Both the position numbers and the translations under genes were made by a program. This document shows, one piece after another, positions 27,284-36,082 of a stretch of DNA of 64,000 nucleotides. The DNA lies in the NCBI RefSeq assembly GCF_016917755.1, contig NZ_CP070326.1:1054001-1118000 (forward strand). Reading direction: 5' to 3'. Source of the stretch: Streptomyces noursei (GTDB taxonomy: Bacteria > Actinomycetota > Actinomycetes > Streptomycetales > Streptomycetaceae). Every line of letters begins with the position of its first letter. Position 1 is the first letter of the stretch. The notes under the pieces are model-generated. The model was given only the letters and a program-made list of their open reading frames with translations. It had not been told where the DNA came from and did no database searches.

Positions 27284-27763
27284 TCAGCTTTGAGTGATCT
27301 CGATGTGCCGCGGCCTGGTGCCCTGGCTCTTGGGGATGGTGACGGTCAGTATCCCGTCGGTCAGGTTGGCGGTGATGTCGTCGGCCTTGACCTCGGTGGG
27401 CAGGAGCGCCCGGTACTCGAAGCGGCCGGTACGCCGGGTGCTGCGGCGCAGGACGCCTTCCCGCTCGCACTCCTTGTACTCGCCGGTAATGTGAAGCTGT
27501 CGTTCACCGACCTCGACGTCGATGTCCTCGCGTTTGATCCCGGGCAGTTCGGCCTCGACCACATAGGTGTCGTCCGTCTCGTGCATGTCGGCAGGCGGCA
27601 CCCAGGCCCCTGCCATGGAGGGCGTGTCGCCGGCGTTCTCCAGGAATTGATTCATCCGCTGGAACAGATCACTGAACTCCGCGGCGAAGGGCTCTTCCCA
27701 GCGAATGGTGGGGAAATGCCGTTCCAGGAGCCAGCCGGGACGGTGACGTACGGGCAAAGTCAT
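27284..27763 (-). CDS. Hsp20/alpha-crystallin small heat-shock protein
   Basis: 159 residues from ATG 27763, with GGAGGTGA upstream. The alpha-crystallin domain spans about 50-145: WVPPADMHETDDTYVVEAEL, PGIKREDIDVEVGERQLHIT, RTGRFEYRALLPTEVKADDI and GILTVTIPKSQG. The N-terminus (WEEPFAAEFSDLFQRMNQFL) is typical. It is an ATP-independent holdase in the cytoplasm. The M. tuberculosis counterpart HspX (Rv2031c) is a major DosR-induced protein, in keeping with the neighbours here. No CIRCE or HspR-type repeat is seen upstream. Confidence 0.92.
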   Translation of the reverse strand: MTLPVRHRPGWLLERHFPTIRWEEPFAAEFSDLFQRMNQFLENAGDTPSMAGAWVPPADMHETDDTYVVEAELPGIKREDIDVEVGERQLHITGEYKECEREGVLRRSTRRTGRFEYRALLPTEVKADDITANLTDGILTVTIPKSQGTRPRHIEITQS

Positions 27764-28064
27764 CGCGGTTCACCTCCGCGAAGCGACGGAATCAGGTCAC
27801 CCTCCATGCTGGGCCGCCTTCACATTCCTCGCGACTCAGCCACCCGGGTGATCCGCTCGACAGCGACCGGCGGCCTGTTGTACATGCGCGGCGGTTCCGG
27901 TGGGAATACCTGGTCAGTCTCCCGGCGCCGGTCCTTTCACTCTCCGCCGAACCCGGCTGGTAGAGCCCACCGCCCCAGCTCCTTGTTACGGAGCGGGCCG
28001 GGCGGGAAGAGATGGTGCCGCGGTCGGACCGGCCGGCTGCCGTATCCGTGATGGAGGAAGCGTC

Positions 28065-28516
28065 GTGCGAGGCGATGCCGACGTCGTCGATGAGCTGACA
28101 GTCGATCACCGCATGTTCGACGGGTTCTTCATGCAGTTCAATGACGCGCAGCCCGGGAGTACGGACCGCAAGCGACTGGTCGACACACTCGTGATCGAGC
28201 TGATGAGGCACTTGACCTTCGAGGAGCAGCACCTGCATCCGGTGATGTGCGAACACCTGGACCAGGGTGATGAACTGACGGCTCAGGAAAGCGACGACCA
28301 CGACCGGATGCGACGCCTTCTGGAACGGCTGCGGGACCTTGAACCGAACGACTCCGACTTCGACCGCGCCTGGTGAGCCAGCTACACAGCGAATTCCGCG
28401 CGCACGTCGACGTCGACGAGAACCATCTCTTCCCCAAACTCCGGCTGGCTGTCCACCCCTACGTGCTGGACAGTCTGGCCAAGAAACTCCGCGTCATGCA
28501 GAAGGGCGCCAGATAG
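28065..28516 (+). pseudogene. Hemerythrin-like protein, frameshifted
   Basis: GTG 28065, with GGAGG at 28053-28057, gives VDELTVDHRMFDGFF, LMRHLTFEEQHLHPVM and LLERLRDLEPNDSDFDR before TGA at 28374-28376. A one-base shift at about 28368 restores SQLHSEFRAHVDVDENHLFP and KLRLAVHPYVLDSL to a stop at 28514-28516. The intact HHE protein would be about 150 residues with a complete set of His/Glu di-iron ligands; the truncated frame loses the second half-site. Bacterial hemerythrins bind O2 or NO. The shift may be a real mutation or a sequencing error. Confidence 0.75.
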
Positions 28517-28781
28517 CCGGGCGTCGTTCGCAGGGTTCCCGGAGAAATACGCCCCTCGCTGCAGGGTCACGCTGACGAACGCACCGGGACCCCGCCATGG
28601 GCGAGTTCCGCGGTGGTGAAGGCTGCGTTGTCCGGGCCGTGGGCTCTGCCACCAGCAGGGCGTAGGACTCCCCCGCTCTCCTCGCAGCACCCACATGCAG
28701 CCGCTGCCACCCGCGCGACGCCGCCGACCACCTCCTCCAGCCCCCGGACCACCGTCCCGCCGCTAGCCGAGAGGGACTGGC

Positions 28782-29228
28782 TCACCGGGTTCCCGGGCCG
28801 GGGATGATGACGACCGGACACACTGCGTGCTGGACGCAGTGCTGGCCGACCGAACCCAGCAGCGCTTCGCTGAACCCGCCATGCCCCCGGTTGCCCACGA
28901 CCAGCAGGTCCGCCCCGTGCGCGGCGTCGAGCAGGACACGCGCCGGGTTGCCTTCGATGACGCGCGGCGTGATCGGGACGTGCCGGTCGGGGCCGATGGC
29001 ACCGTCGATTGCCTCGGTCAGAATTGCGCGCGCGTTGTCTTCGAAGTTGAAGGATTCCTCGGTGGGAGGAGCCCACCCCCACCAGGAGTACGGGAACTGC
29101 CAGGCGTAGACCGCCTCAACAGCGGCGCCGGTCAGCTCGGCCTGGCCGACCGCCCACCCCAGGGCGGCCTTCGACGGCGCTGATCCATCGACACCGACGA
29201 CGATTCGACGGCCGGGTGCCCTGCTCAT
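28782..29228 (-). CDS. Single-domain universal stress protein
   Basis: 148 residues from ATG 29228 with GGGAGGTG upstream. One UspA domain: RRIVVGVDGSAPSKAALGWA, VYAWQFPYSWWGWAPPTEES, ARVLLDAAHGADLLVVGNRG then HGGFSEALLGSVGQHCVQHA. GNRGHGGFSEALLGS is the ATP-binding signature. It lies upstream of nothing in its operon; about 265 bases of unassigned sequence separate it from the hemerythrin. Related to USPs at 3193 and 30896. Confidence 0.9.
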   Translation of the reverse strand: MSRAPGRRIVVGVDGSAPSKAALGWAVGQAELTGAAVEAVYAWQFPYSWWGWAPPTEESFNFEDNARAILTEAIDGAIGPDRHVPITPRVIEGNPARVLLDAAHGADLLVVGNRGHGGFSEALLGSVGQHCVQHAVCPVVIIPGPGTR

Positions 29229-29565
29229 CGCGCACCTCCCTGGTCCCTCCGCCGCCGACTCCGCCTCCACGCAGCGCACTTGTCGGTGCCACTCGGCGGG
29301 GCTCGCCTCCGCTGCATGGGCCCGGTCGCCTCCCATACTGAACGCCGTGTCCTCACCCAGCGACTCGGGCACCGCAGCGGCGGCCGCCGGCGCCCCGGAA
29401 GTTCCCCCGCTCCAAGCCATCGCGGACCGATCGCGGTGAGTGTGCCGCGCAGCCGACACTGCCACGCCTCATAGCCGACACCGCCACAGACAGCCGTCGT
29501 GTCTGGCGACCGTCCCGGCCGTCTCGGCAACCTTCCGAACCACAGGGCTCAGCGCCGTGGGGTGG
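29229..29565. other. Intergenic region, no gene seen
   Basis: 337 bases between two minus-strand genes. It provides the USP promoter. A long frame continuing from the USP has no similarity. Confidence 0.45.
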
Positions 29566-30474
29566 CTACTCCTGATCGGCCGGACTGATGCGTCGCCCTG
29601 TAAGGCGCACGGGCTGGATCGACACCCACATCTCGCGTTCGCCACCGGCCCACGGCTCGCTGTGAGCCAGCTCCGCCAGGCGTCGCACCGTGTCGGGATC
29701 AGTGACGACCTGCGCCGGGCCGACGGCGAGCACGCTCCAACCCTGACTCATGGTCTCGTCCACGTGATCCACCTCGAAGGCGACTTCCGTCCCCACTGCC
29801 GACGCAGGGGCCGAATCCGGGGCTGTCCGGAACGCGATCGCCTCGTCGATGACCTCGTAGTTCACCGGAAGCACGGCCGGACCGTCGGGTGTCGACACCG
29901 CGACGCGCCCCACCCCGTGCGTGGAAAGCCGGGCGCGGCACTCGTCGGGGTCGAGGTCTCGCAGCTGGGGGTGGAGAAGCGCCTGGCCCTGGCCGGGAGG
30001 CAGATCGGCACCGCCCCCGCGCAGGGCTGCGACGCTCGTGCCGAGCGCCGAGGCCAGTCTGATCAGGCTCGCCAGGCTCGGGGCGACCGGCCGTTCTTCG
30101 AGGTACGCCAGGTAGTCCGGCGCCATTCTGGCACGGCGAGCGGTTTCCGCTCGGGTCAGTCCTTGCTGCCTGCGCTCCGCAGCGATGCGTCGGCCGATGC
30201 CACCGGAGTCGGGTGCCCCGACCAGCCGGGTCCTGCCGGACCTGTCCCCCACCTGTTCTTCCTGTCCTGCGGGCCGGTGCTCGATGTGACGGACGTGCGC
30301 GTCGGGTCCGGGGTACACGAGCGTCACCTCGTCCGTATCCGACCAGCGCACGTCGTAGGGCGGGGTCCCGTCCGAGTGGTGGAGTCCGACGATCTCGCCG
30401 TCGCGCTTGGTGACACCAGTGGACGGGCTTTCGACAATGAGCTGATCGCCGAGTTGAGCGCGCATGACGGCCAC
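29566..30474 (-). CDS. DUF1918-HTH_XRE-PNPOx-like three-domain protein
   Basis: 302 residues. Residues 5-65 form a DUF1918 domain (GDQLIVESPSTGVTKRDGEI, PPYDVRWSDTDEVTLVYPGP). Residues 95-150 form an XRE helix-turn-helix (IGRRIAAERRQQGLTRAETA, PSLASLIRLASALGTSVAAL). Residues 165-300 form a split-barrel FMN-binding-like domain (RLSTHGVGRVAVSTPDGPAV, LPVNYEVIDEAIAFRT, SGWSVLA-type VGPAQVV). A DNA-binding regulator with a flavin- or redox-sensing domain is a reasonable reading but untested. It is divergent from the USP at 30896 and may control it. Confidence 0.84.
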   Translation of the reverse strand: MAVMRAQLGDQLIVESPSTGVTKRDGEIVGLHHSDGTPPYDVRWSDTDEVTLVYPGPDAHVRHIEHRPAGQEEQVGDRSGRTRLVGAPDSGGIGRRIAAERRQQGLTRAETARRARMAPDYLAYLEERPVAPSLASLIRLASALGTSVAALRGGGADLPPGQGQALLHPQLRDLDPDECRARLSTHGVGRVAVSTPDGPAVLPVNYEVIDEAIAFRTAPDSAPASAVGTEVAFEVDHVDETMSQGWSVLAVGPAQVVTDPDTVRRLAELAHSEPWAGGEREMWVSIQPVRLTGRRISPADQE

Positions 30475-30895
30475 CGTTTCCTCACGGCCTCACATTGTTG
30501 CTGTACCCAACGGTGCCACGCGTACCGTGCCACCGCATGGGCTCAGGGACCCTGGTCCGGGCGGCAGGACGGCCGGTCTCGCGCTGCGGGCTCCTTTCCG
30601 ACTGCCTGGTACACCGCTTCGAGGACCGCCTCCGCTCCATCGGTGCCGAGCACCAGGGGAATCACGACACACACTTGTCCCGCGCATGCCATCCCTGCCG
30701 CCGGTTGCACGCCAACCGCATGCGACGCAGGCGTATTGAGGGTATTCCTCGAATGGGCAGCACACTCTTCAGCTCGCCGGCGGCGGCGCTCGCCCGTCGC
30801 GTGCCTGTCATCGTCGGCTGCGCGGCCGCCGGCGCATGGGGGCGGCATCGAGCTCCGCCGCCATTCCGGGTTCTCACGAGAGGTAGGCAGTCGCC
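30475..30895. promoter_or_regulatory. Divergent promoter region with DosR-box-like site
   Basis: 421 bases between the HTH-PNPOx gene (minus) and a USP gene (plus), no gene seen. GGGACC-CT-GGTCC-type palindrome at 30546-30558 (GGGACCCTGGTCC) resembles the DosR box outline. It is about 70 bases from the HTH gene start. Confidence 0.35.
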
Positions 30896-31771
30896 ATGGA
30901 GCCAGTCCTCACGGTGGGCCTGGACGGCTCGCCCGAAAGCCTCGCCGCCGCTCATTGGGGCGCCGAGGAGGCCGAGCGGCGCAAGCTCACACTACGTCTG
31001 CTCCATGCCTGGCCCCTGCTGGCGCCGGAACCGACCCGCGCCCCCGCGGAGGTCGATCAGAACTACTGGGCGAAGCGGATCGTGCGCAATGCGCGTGCCG
31101 AACTCCAGGCGCGCCACCCCGCCCTCACCATCATCGGCAACCTGATCGCTGACGATGCCCAGAACGCGCTGCTTCAGGCAGCATCGGAGTCCGAGATGCT
31201 GGTGCTCGGCTCGCGAGGGCTGGGGCCCGTGGAGAGCTATTTCCTGGGTGACATCAGTATGGCCGTCGTGGCGCGGGCCGAGCGGCCGGTGGTCCTGGTG
31301 CGTGCCGGCACGGGCGAACCAGGGACTTCTCCCGTCCCGCCTGCGGCAGGTGGTGTCGTGGTGGCACTGAAGCTCCACGGACCGTGCGACGACCTGCTCG
31401 CATTCGCCTTCGGTGCAGCCGCGGCCAGGGGTGTGCCCCTTCGGGTCGTCCATGGCCGGAGTGTGCCGCTTCATGCCTACGCCCCCTGGGGTGTGGACCA
31501 CACCGTCACCGAAGAGATCACGCAGGACGTACGGAAGCGCCTGAACTGGGTCCTCGGCCGCTGGCGCGAGAAGTTTCCGGGCGTGGCGGTCGCCGACATC
31601 ATCGATCTCGAAAGCCCGGCCCAGGCCGTCGTACGAGCTGCCGAGGGGGCGGGGCTCGTGGTCGTAGGACGACGTAAGCACCGTGCCGTCCTGGCGCCAC
31701 GGCTGGGCCCCGTAGCGCAGGCCGCCATCCACCACGCGCGCTGCCCGCTCGCCGTCGTGCCCCATGACTGA
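30896..31771 (+). CDS. Tandem universal stress protein
   Basis: 291 residues from ATG 30896, GAGAGG upstream. First UspA domain at 1-140: LTVGLDGSPESLAAAHWGAE, then LVLGSRGLGPVESYFLGDIS, a near-canonical ATP-binding loop. The second domain, from about 150 (GGVVVALKLHGPCDDLLAFA), ends GAGLVVVGRRKHRAVLAPRLG, where the glycine loop is degenerate, so ATP binding may be confined to the first domain. Followed by a strong hairpin terminator. Confidence 0.87.
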   Translation: MEPVLTVGLDGSPESLAAAHWGAEEAERRKLTLRLLHAWPLLAPEPTRAPAEVDQNYWAKRIVRNARAELQARHPALTIIGNLIADDAQNALLQAASESEMLVLGSRGLGPVESYFLGDISMAVVARAERPVVLVRAGTGEPGTSPVPPAAGGVVVALKLHGPCDDLLAFAFGAAAARGVPLRVVHGRSVPLHAYAPWGVDHTVTEEITQDVRKRLNWVLGRWREKFPGVAVADIIDLESPAQAVVRAAEGAGLVVVGRRKHRAVLAPRLGPVAQAAIHHARCPLAVVPHD

Positions 31772-32317
31772 ACCGGGTCATCGGTGACCAGCAGGGCCCG
31801 GCCCTGCAGCGGCAGTCTGCCAGTGCCAGCCCTGGCAGACTGGGGTTGAGCCCTTGCGCCGGAGCGCGGTCGTCAACCTGCCGAACTGCCAGAGCCATGC
31901 CCTCGCGAGCGTTCCTTACCGCCGTTCAGCCTGTCGCCTCCCAACAGAGTTGATCGGGGCGCCTGTTGACTCCCGCGATGGGCAGTTTCCTTCCCGCTCA
32001 GGTGCGGAGCGGCCCGGACGATCGCACCCGGCTCCTGCCCGACAACACGAGTGCCGGCCGGGAACATGGCGTTCGCGTCAGGAGGCGGCGGGCGGCAGGA
32101 TCTTGCGGTCGAGGAGGTCCTGCGACCAGTGTCGGACGCCGTGCCCGAATGCGTCCGGGGAGGGAGCCGACAAGGCGTCCTCGGAAGCTGTCACGCCGCT
32201 GAAGGTATGACATCAAGGTTCACAGCGCGCGTTATGCGGCCTCGACATAACGCCTGGGACATCATGGCCGCGCTGATCACGCCGTCGTACCACCCGCCCT
32301 GGGAGGTGACATGTTCG
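31772..32317. other. Intergenic region with terminator, otherwise unassigned
   Basis: 546 bases between two plus-strand genes. The left part holds the hairpin at 31813-31842. The right part must promote the cytochrome b/molybdenum gene; GGGAGGTGAC at 32301-32310 is its ribosome site. Frames between have no recognisable product. Confidence 0.45.
31813..31842 (+). terminator. Hairpin terminator after USP gene
   Basis: CAGTCTGCCAG (31813-31823) pairs perfectly with CTGGCAGACTG (31832-31842) around an 8-base loop, 41 bases after the USP stop. It has no long U-tract, as is usual in streptomycetes. Confidence 0.65.
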
Positions 32318-34117
32318 ATGGCCGACAACGCTGGCCACTCCGGACCCGCTGATCTGGCTACTCCGTCGCGCACATCCATCTCGCCAGAGGCCGTGCGAAG
32401 CTATCGGACGCACCTGACAACTGGTGAGGACACTGTCGATCCGGCCACCTGGGCCGGATCGGTGCCGCAGGCGCACGGTATCGCCCCGCGGCTGCGTACC
32501 GGCCGTGGCAGCTGGTTCAACCTGTTGTGGCTCCTGCCTTTGGGGCTGGTCATCTTGATCAGCGCGGTCGCCGCCGCGCAGGGCCTTCGCCACGTCCCTG
32601 CGGTACGGCACTTCATCGAGCACTACCCCGGCACGGTCACGTCGGCTGGCCTGACTCGAACCGGTGGTCTGCCCGCCTGGACCGGGGTACAGCACTTTCT
32701 GAACCTGTTCTTGATGCTCTTCATCGTGCGTGCGGGGCTGCAGATTTTCGCTGATCACCCTCGGCTGTACTGGACCCGGCACAGCACTCCGGGCAGGGAG
32801 TGGTTCCGCGCACAGAAGCCGGTTCCCGCCGACCCATTGTGGACGGCGAAGAAGGGCTCGATCAGTCTGCCGGGCCAGGTCGGACTGCCAGGCATCCGGC
32901 ACTCGATCGGGCTGGCCCGGTGGTGGCATCTCGGCGTCAACGTCCTGTGGGTGCTCAATGGCCTGGTCTTCTACGCCCTGCTCTTCGCAACCGGCCAGTG
33001 GCGGATGGTGGTGCCCACGAGCTGGGTCGTCTTCCCCCACGCCGTCTCGGCCCTGCTCCAGTACATGTCTCTTGACTGGCCGACCGAGACCGCCTGGGTT
33101 GGTTACAACGGGTTGCAGCAGATCGCCTACTTCATCACGGTCTTCGTCGCTGCTCCAGCCGCACTCGTCACCGGCCTGGGCATGTCCCCGGCCTTGTCCA
33201 CCCGTTTCAAGCGGATCAGCAAGGTACTCAGCATCCAGGCCGCACGGTCGCTGCATTTCCTGGTGCTGGTGTGGTTCGTGCTCTTCACCATCGTCCATGT
33301 CAGCCTGGTGTTCACCACCGGACTGCTGCGCAACCTCAACCACGTCTACGCCGCGCGAGCCGGTGGCGACTGGACCGGCTTCTACGTCTTCTTGGCGTCC
33401 ATGATGGTCGTCCTTGCCGGCTGGATCACGGCCACCCCGTTCACGCTGCGGCATCCTCGCACCGTGCAGCGCCTCGGGCACGCCCTCATCGGCCCTGTTC
33501 AGCATCTCTTCGAGCATGTGGACTCCAGCCCCGGCGAATACACCGAGAAGGACATCTCTCCCTACTTCTGGCACAACGGGCAGTATCCGGACTCGCCGGA
33601 GTACCGGAAGCTGTTCGAGAGCGACTTCGCCGGCTACCAGCTGCAGATCGGCGGCCTGGTCGACAACCCCGTCGCCCTCGATCTGCGCCAGCTTCGGGCC
33701 ATGCCTTACCACGAACAGATCACGCAGCACTTCTGCATCCAGGGGTGGTCGGGAGTCGCCAAGTGGGGCGGCGTGTCCATGCGTACCATCTTGGACCTGG
33801 TCGAGCCCCGACCCGAGGCCAGGTGGGTCGTCTTCTACTCTCTCGGCGACGGCCCCGACAAGGGCCTGTACTACGACGCCCACCCCATCGAGCAGATGAG
33901 CCACCGCCTCACCATGCTCGCCTACGACATGAACGGTGAACCGCTGTCCTACGGGCACGGAGCCCCGTTGCGGTTGCGCAACGAGGTACAGCTGGGTTTC
34001 AAACAGGTCAAGTGGATCGGTGGGATCGAGTTCGTCGCGGACTTCGCCGATATCGGAGGAGGCCACGGTGGCTACAACCAGGACCACGAATTCTTCGGCT
34101 ACCGGCAGCCCCTTTGA
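32318..34117 (+). CDS. Cytochrome b561-type membrane domain fused to sulfite-oxidase-like molybdopterin domain
   Basis: 599 residues from ATG 32318 with GGGAGGTGAC 7 bases upstream. The N-terminal half has about five membrane spans with candidate haem His (VQHFLNLFLMLFIVRAGLQI, ARWWHLGVNVLWVLNGLVFY, ARSLHFLVLVWFVLFTIVHV). The C-terminal 200 residues are an oxidoreductase molybdopterin-binding domain; Cys473 in HFCIQGWSGVAKWGG matches the Mo-ligating Cys of sulfite oxidase/YedY enzymes. It probably takes electrons from a substrate at the Mo centre and passes them to or from quinone via haem b. No Tat signal is seen, and the substrate is unknown. Confidence 0.85.
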   Translation: MADNAGHSGPADLATPSRTSISPEAVRSYRTHLTTGEDTVDPATWAGSVPQAHGIAPRLRTGRGSWFNLLWLLPLGLVILISAVAAAQGLRHVPAVRHFIEHYPGTVTSAGLTRTGGLPAWTGVQHFLNLFLMLFIVRAGLQIFADHPRLYWTRHSTPGREWFRAQKPVPADPLWTAKKGSISLPGQVGLPGIRHSIGLARWWHLGVNVLWVLNGLVFYALLFATGQWRMVVPTSWVVFPHAVSALLQYMSLDWPTETAWVGYNGLQQIAYFITVFVAAPAALVTGLGMSPALSTRFKRISKVLSIQAARSLHFLVLVWFVLFTIVHVSLVFTTGLLRNLNHVYAARAGGDWTGFYVFLASMMVVLAGWITATPFTLRHPRTVQRLGHALIGPVQHLFEHVDSSPGEYTEKDISPYFWHNGQYPDSPEYRKLFESDFAGYQLQIGGLVDNPVALDLRQLRAMPYHEQITQHFCIQGWSGVAKWGGVSMRTILDLVEPRPEARWVVFYSLGDGPDKGLYYDAHPIEQMSHRLTMLAYDMNGEPLSYGHGAPLRLRNEVQLGFKQVKWIGGIEFVADFADIGGGHGGYNQDHEFFGYRQPL

Positions 34118-34523
34118 GCGACGGACCTTAAGCGGGCACCGTATGAGTACGCCGACCTGGCGGGCCTCCCGCGCAGTGTCCTGGACCTGGCCGGTAAGCC
34201 GCTCGCCGCCGGACACGACGTCATCAGCGGCATCGGCGGCGGCCTCCTGGGAGGCGCCGCCAAGGACACCGTCGGCCTCAACCCCTACAAGGAGATCCTC
34301 GGCGCCGCGTCCAAGGCGTTCAACGCCGTCGAACGCTTCGCCCTCACGTCGGGCGGGTGCCACTCGCTGACTCGGCCATCGCCCCGCCCCAGCGAAGGCG
34401 GGAGCGCGCACCTGAGCAGGCGCCCGGAAGTGATAAAGCGACAGCAGGCGGCGCTCCTCCGACCGTTGCACCACGGTGCGCGCGATGCCATGGATCACGC
34501 CGGGCGCCGGGCGCCGCGCCGAT
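34118..34523 (+). other. Unrecognised open stretch after the Mo enzyme, possible gene remnant
   Basis: Directly after the TGA at 34115-34117, and in the same frame, the sequence stays open for about 135 codons to a stop near 34521. It reads APYEYADLAGLPRSVLDLAG, then HDVISGIGGGLLGGAAKDTV and GLNPYKEILGAASKAFNAVE, protein-like in composition with a Gly-rich hydrophobic segment. No start codon with a ribosome site is found in frame. It could be a broken gene or an extension lost by a stop mutation. I do not recognise the family. The bases from 34524 to 34727 hold nothing clear. Confidence 0.4.
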
Positions 34524-34727
34524 GATCTCCGCCGGCAACCGGCCGGTGACGCGACGAGGTGCGCCGGGCTGCCGGACGGGTTAGCGTCGTAGCCGGGCCC
34601 CAGCCGGTGAGAGCCATCACCGCCCGGCCGGCTGGTGGAGTGGGAGCCGACCGCGATCGGCATGACCAAGACCCCAGGCGCCGGACCGCTCCTTCAGCAG
34701 TTCGGCCAAGAACGTGGGGAGCGAACC

Positions 34728-35099
34728 ATGACCGCCCGGGTTGCCATTAACGGGCCCAGCCGCATCGCCCGGTCGACGCTGACCGATCACGCCCTCGACG
34801 CGGCCGGCATCGTCAGCGTGATCAGACGGAAGACAACCGACGCCGAGGCCAACGACATCTTCCGGCAGGAGGCCGCACCTGGCCGCTACCGGGATGGTCT
34901 GGAGATCAAGGACGACCCCCCGGTGCCCAGCAGCACCGTGCCGGGTCTGCGGGCATCCGCCGTCGAGCGCACGCGGACCGCCTCTGCCGACGACAGTCTG
35001 CGGGCGGTCATGGCCGGCTACGACAACGAGTGGGGCGGTGCTCAGCAGACGGTGCGCCAGACACCGGCCGTGCTGGGCCAGGCCGCGCCTTCGCGATGA
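34728..35099 (+). pseudogene. GAPDH remnant with internal deletion
   Basis: ATG 34728 opens MTARVAINGPSRIARSTLTD, matching the NAD-binding start (RVGINGFGRIGR) of glyceraldehyde-3-phosphate dehydrogenase with altered glycines. It jumps to a C-terminal-like part: TDAEANDIFRQEA, DDPPVPSSTVPGLRAS and MAGYDNEWGGAQQTV, where GAPDH has WYDNEWGYS. The catalytic Cys segment (SCTTN) and most of the 330-residue protein are absent. About 123 codons remain open and run into the pfkB start (ATGA overlap), so the reading frame has been kept despite loss of function. Confidence 0.72.
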
Positions 35100-36082
35100 G
35101 CGCAGCAGCCGCGCCGGATCCCGCCTCGGCCGGGCCGGTTCTCACCCTGACGATGAACCCTACCGTCGACATGTGCTGGGATGTCGGCCACCTTGCCGAC
35201 ATCGGCAAGAACCGCGCCCGGGTCAGGTCTGTGGCCGGCGGGGGCGGTGGAATCAACGTCGCCCGTGCTGTGGTGCGCCTCGGAGGACGGGCCACCGCCG
35301 TGCACACCGCCGGCCGCGAGGTCGGCCGGCGCCTGAACAGATTGCTGGATGAAGAGGGCATCGACCACATCGCCGTCGAGATCCACGGCGAGACCCGCGA
35401 AGCACTCGTACTGTTCGAGACCGAGTCGCGCCGCAGCCATCACATCGTCCCGCCCGGTCCGCGCCTCGACGACCACGAGGGATGGCGCTGCCTGGATGTG
35501 CTGGAGCAGGCCATCGGCACCAGCCGCTACGTCGTGGCCAGCGGCAGCCTTCCCGGCGGCCTGCCAGACGACTTCTACGCGGCCGTCGCCCGCCGGATCA
35601 GGGCGGCCGGAGCCCGGCTGGTGCTGGACACGTCAGGTCCGGCGCTGCGGCAGGGGCTGTCGGAAGGCGTCTTCCTGCTCAGGTGCAACCGGACAGAGGC
35701 CGCCGACCTCATCGGACGGACCGTCCGCAGCTTCGACGATGCCCGAGCCGTCAACGAGCGTCTGCTCACCACAGGCGCCGCCGAGATCGCCGTCACCACG
35801 ATCGGCGACCTGGGCGCTCTCTGCTCGACCCGCCACGGCCACACCGAACTGCATGCACCATCGCCGCCCGGAAAGCTGCTCAGCGACGCCGGGGCCGGAG
35901 ACAGCATGGTGGCCGCGCTCACCACTCGGCTGGCCGCAGGCGACGATCCGGTCAGCGCCTGCGCGCTGGGGGTGGCCGTGGCCGCCGCGTCGGTACTCAC
36001 CCCCGGCACCGAGCCCTTCGACCGGGAGGTGGCCGAGTCCCTCCGCCGCGACGTGGGGATCAGGTTCCGAACCAGCTCGTGA
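35096..36082 (+). CDS. pfkB: PfkB-family sugar kinase (phosphofructokinase-like)
   Basis: 328 residues from ATG 35096. It begins LTLTMNPTVDMCWDVGHL, has the GGGGGINVARAVVRLGGRA motif and the kinase signature SDAGAGDSMVAALT with catalytic Asp269. LVLFETESRRSHHIVPPGP and SGSLPGGLPDDFYAAVAR are typical of the 1-phosphofructokinase/PfkB/LacC subgroup. It phosphorylates a sugar or sugar phosphate using ATP. The M. tuberculosis pfkB (Rv2029c) is a DosR-regulon gene, so this context is the same. Coupled to the GAPDH remnant by ATGA. Confidence 0.88.
   Translation: MSAAAAPDPASAGPVLTLTMNPTVDMCWDVGHLADIGKNRARVRSVAGGGGGINVARAVVRLGGRATAVHTAGREVGRRLNRLLDEEGIDHIAVEIHGETREALVLFETESRRSHHIVPPGPRLDDHEGWRCLDVLEQAIGTSRYVVASGSLPGGLPDDFYAAVARRIRAAGARLVLDTSGPALRQGLSEGVFLLRCNRTEAADLIGRTVRSFDDARAVNERLLTTGAAEIAVTTIGDLGALCSTRHGHTELHAPSPPGKLLSDAGAGDSMVAALTTRLAAGDDPVSACALGVAVAAASVLTPGTEPFDREVAESLRRDVGIRFRTSS

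Noticed and set aside
28374..28376. TGA in hemerythrin read as selenocysteine
   Set aside because: The reading frame also shifts at this point and no SECIS-like context is known for this family; a frameshift explains it.
34047..34058. Extra CCGATATCGG copy inside the Mo-enzyme gene
   Set aside because: It is within coding sequence and lacks the outer parts of the PadR-type site.
32213..34669. 818-codon minus-strand frame over the cytochrome b/Mo gene
   Set aside because: Antisense shadow; low-complexity Gly/Arg/Gln product without motifs.
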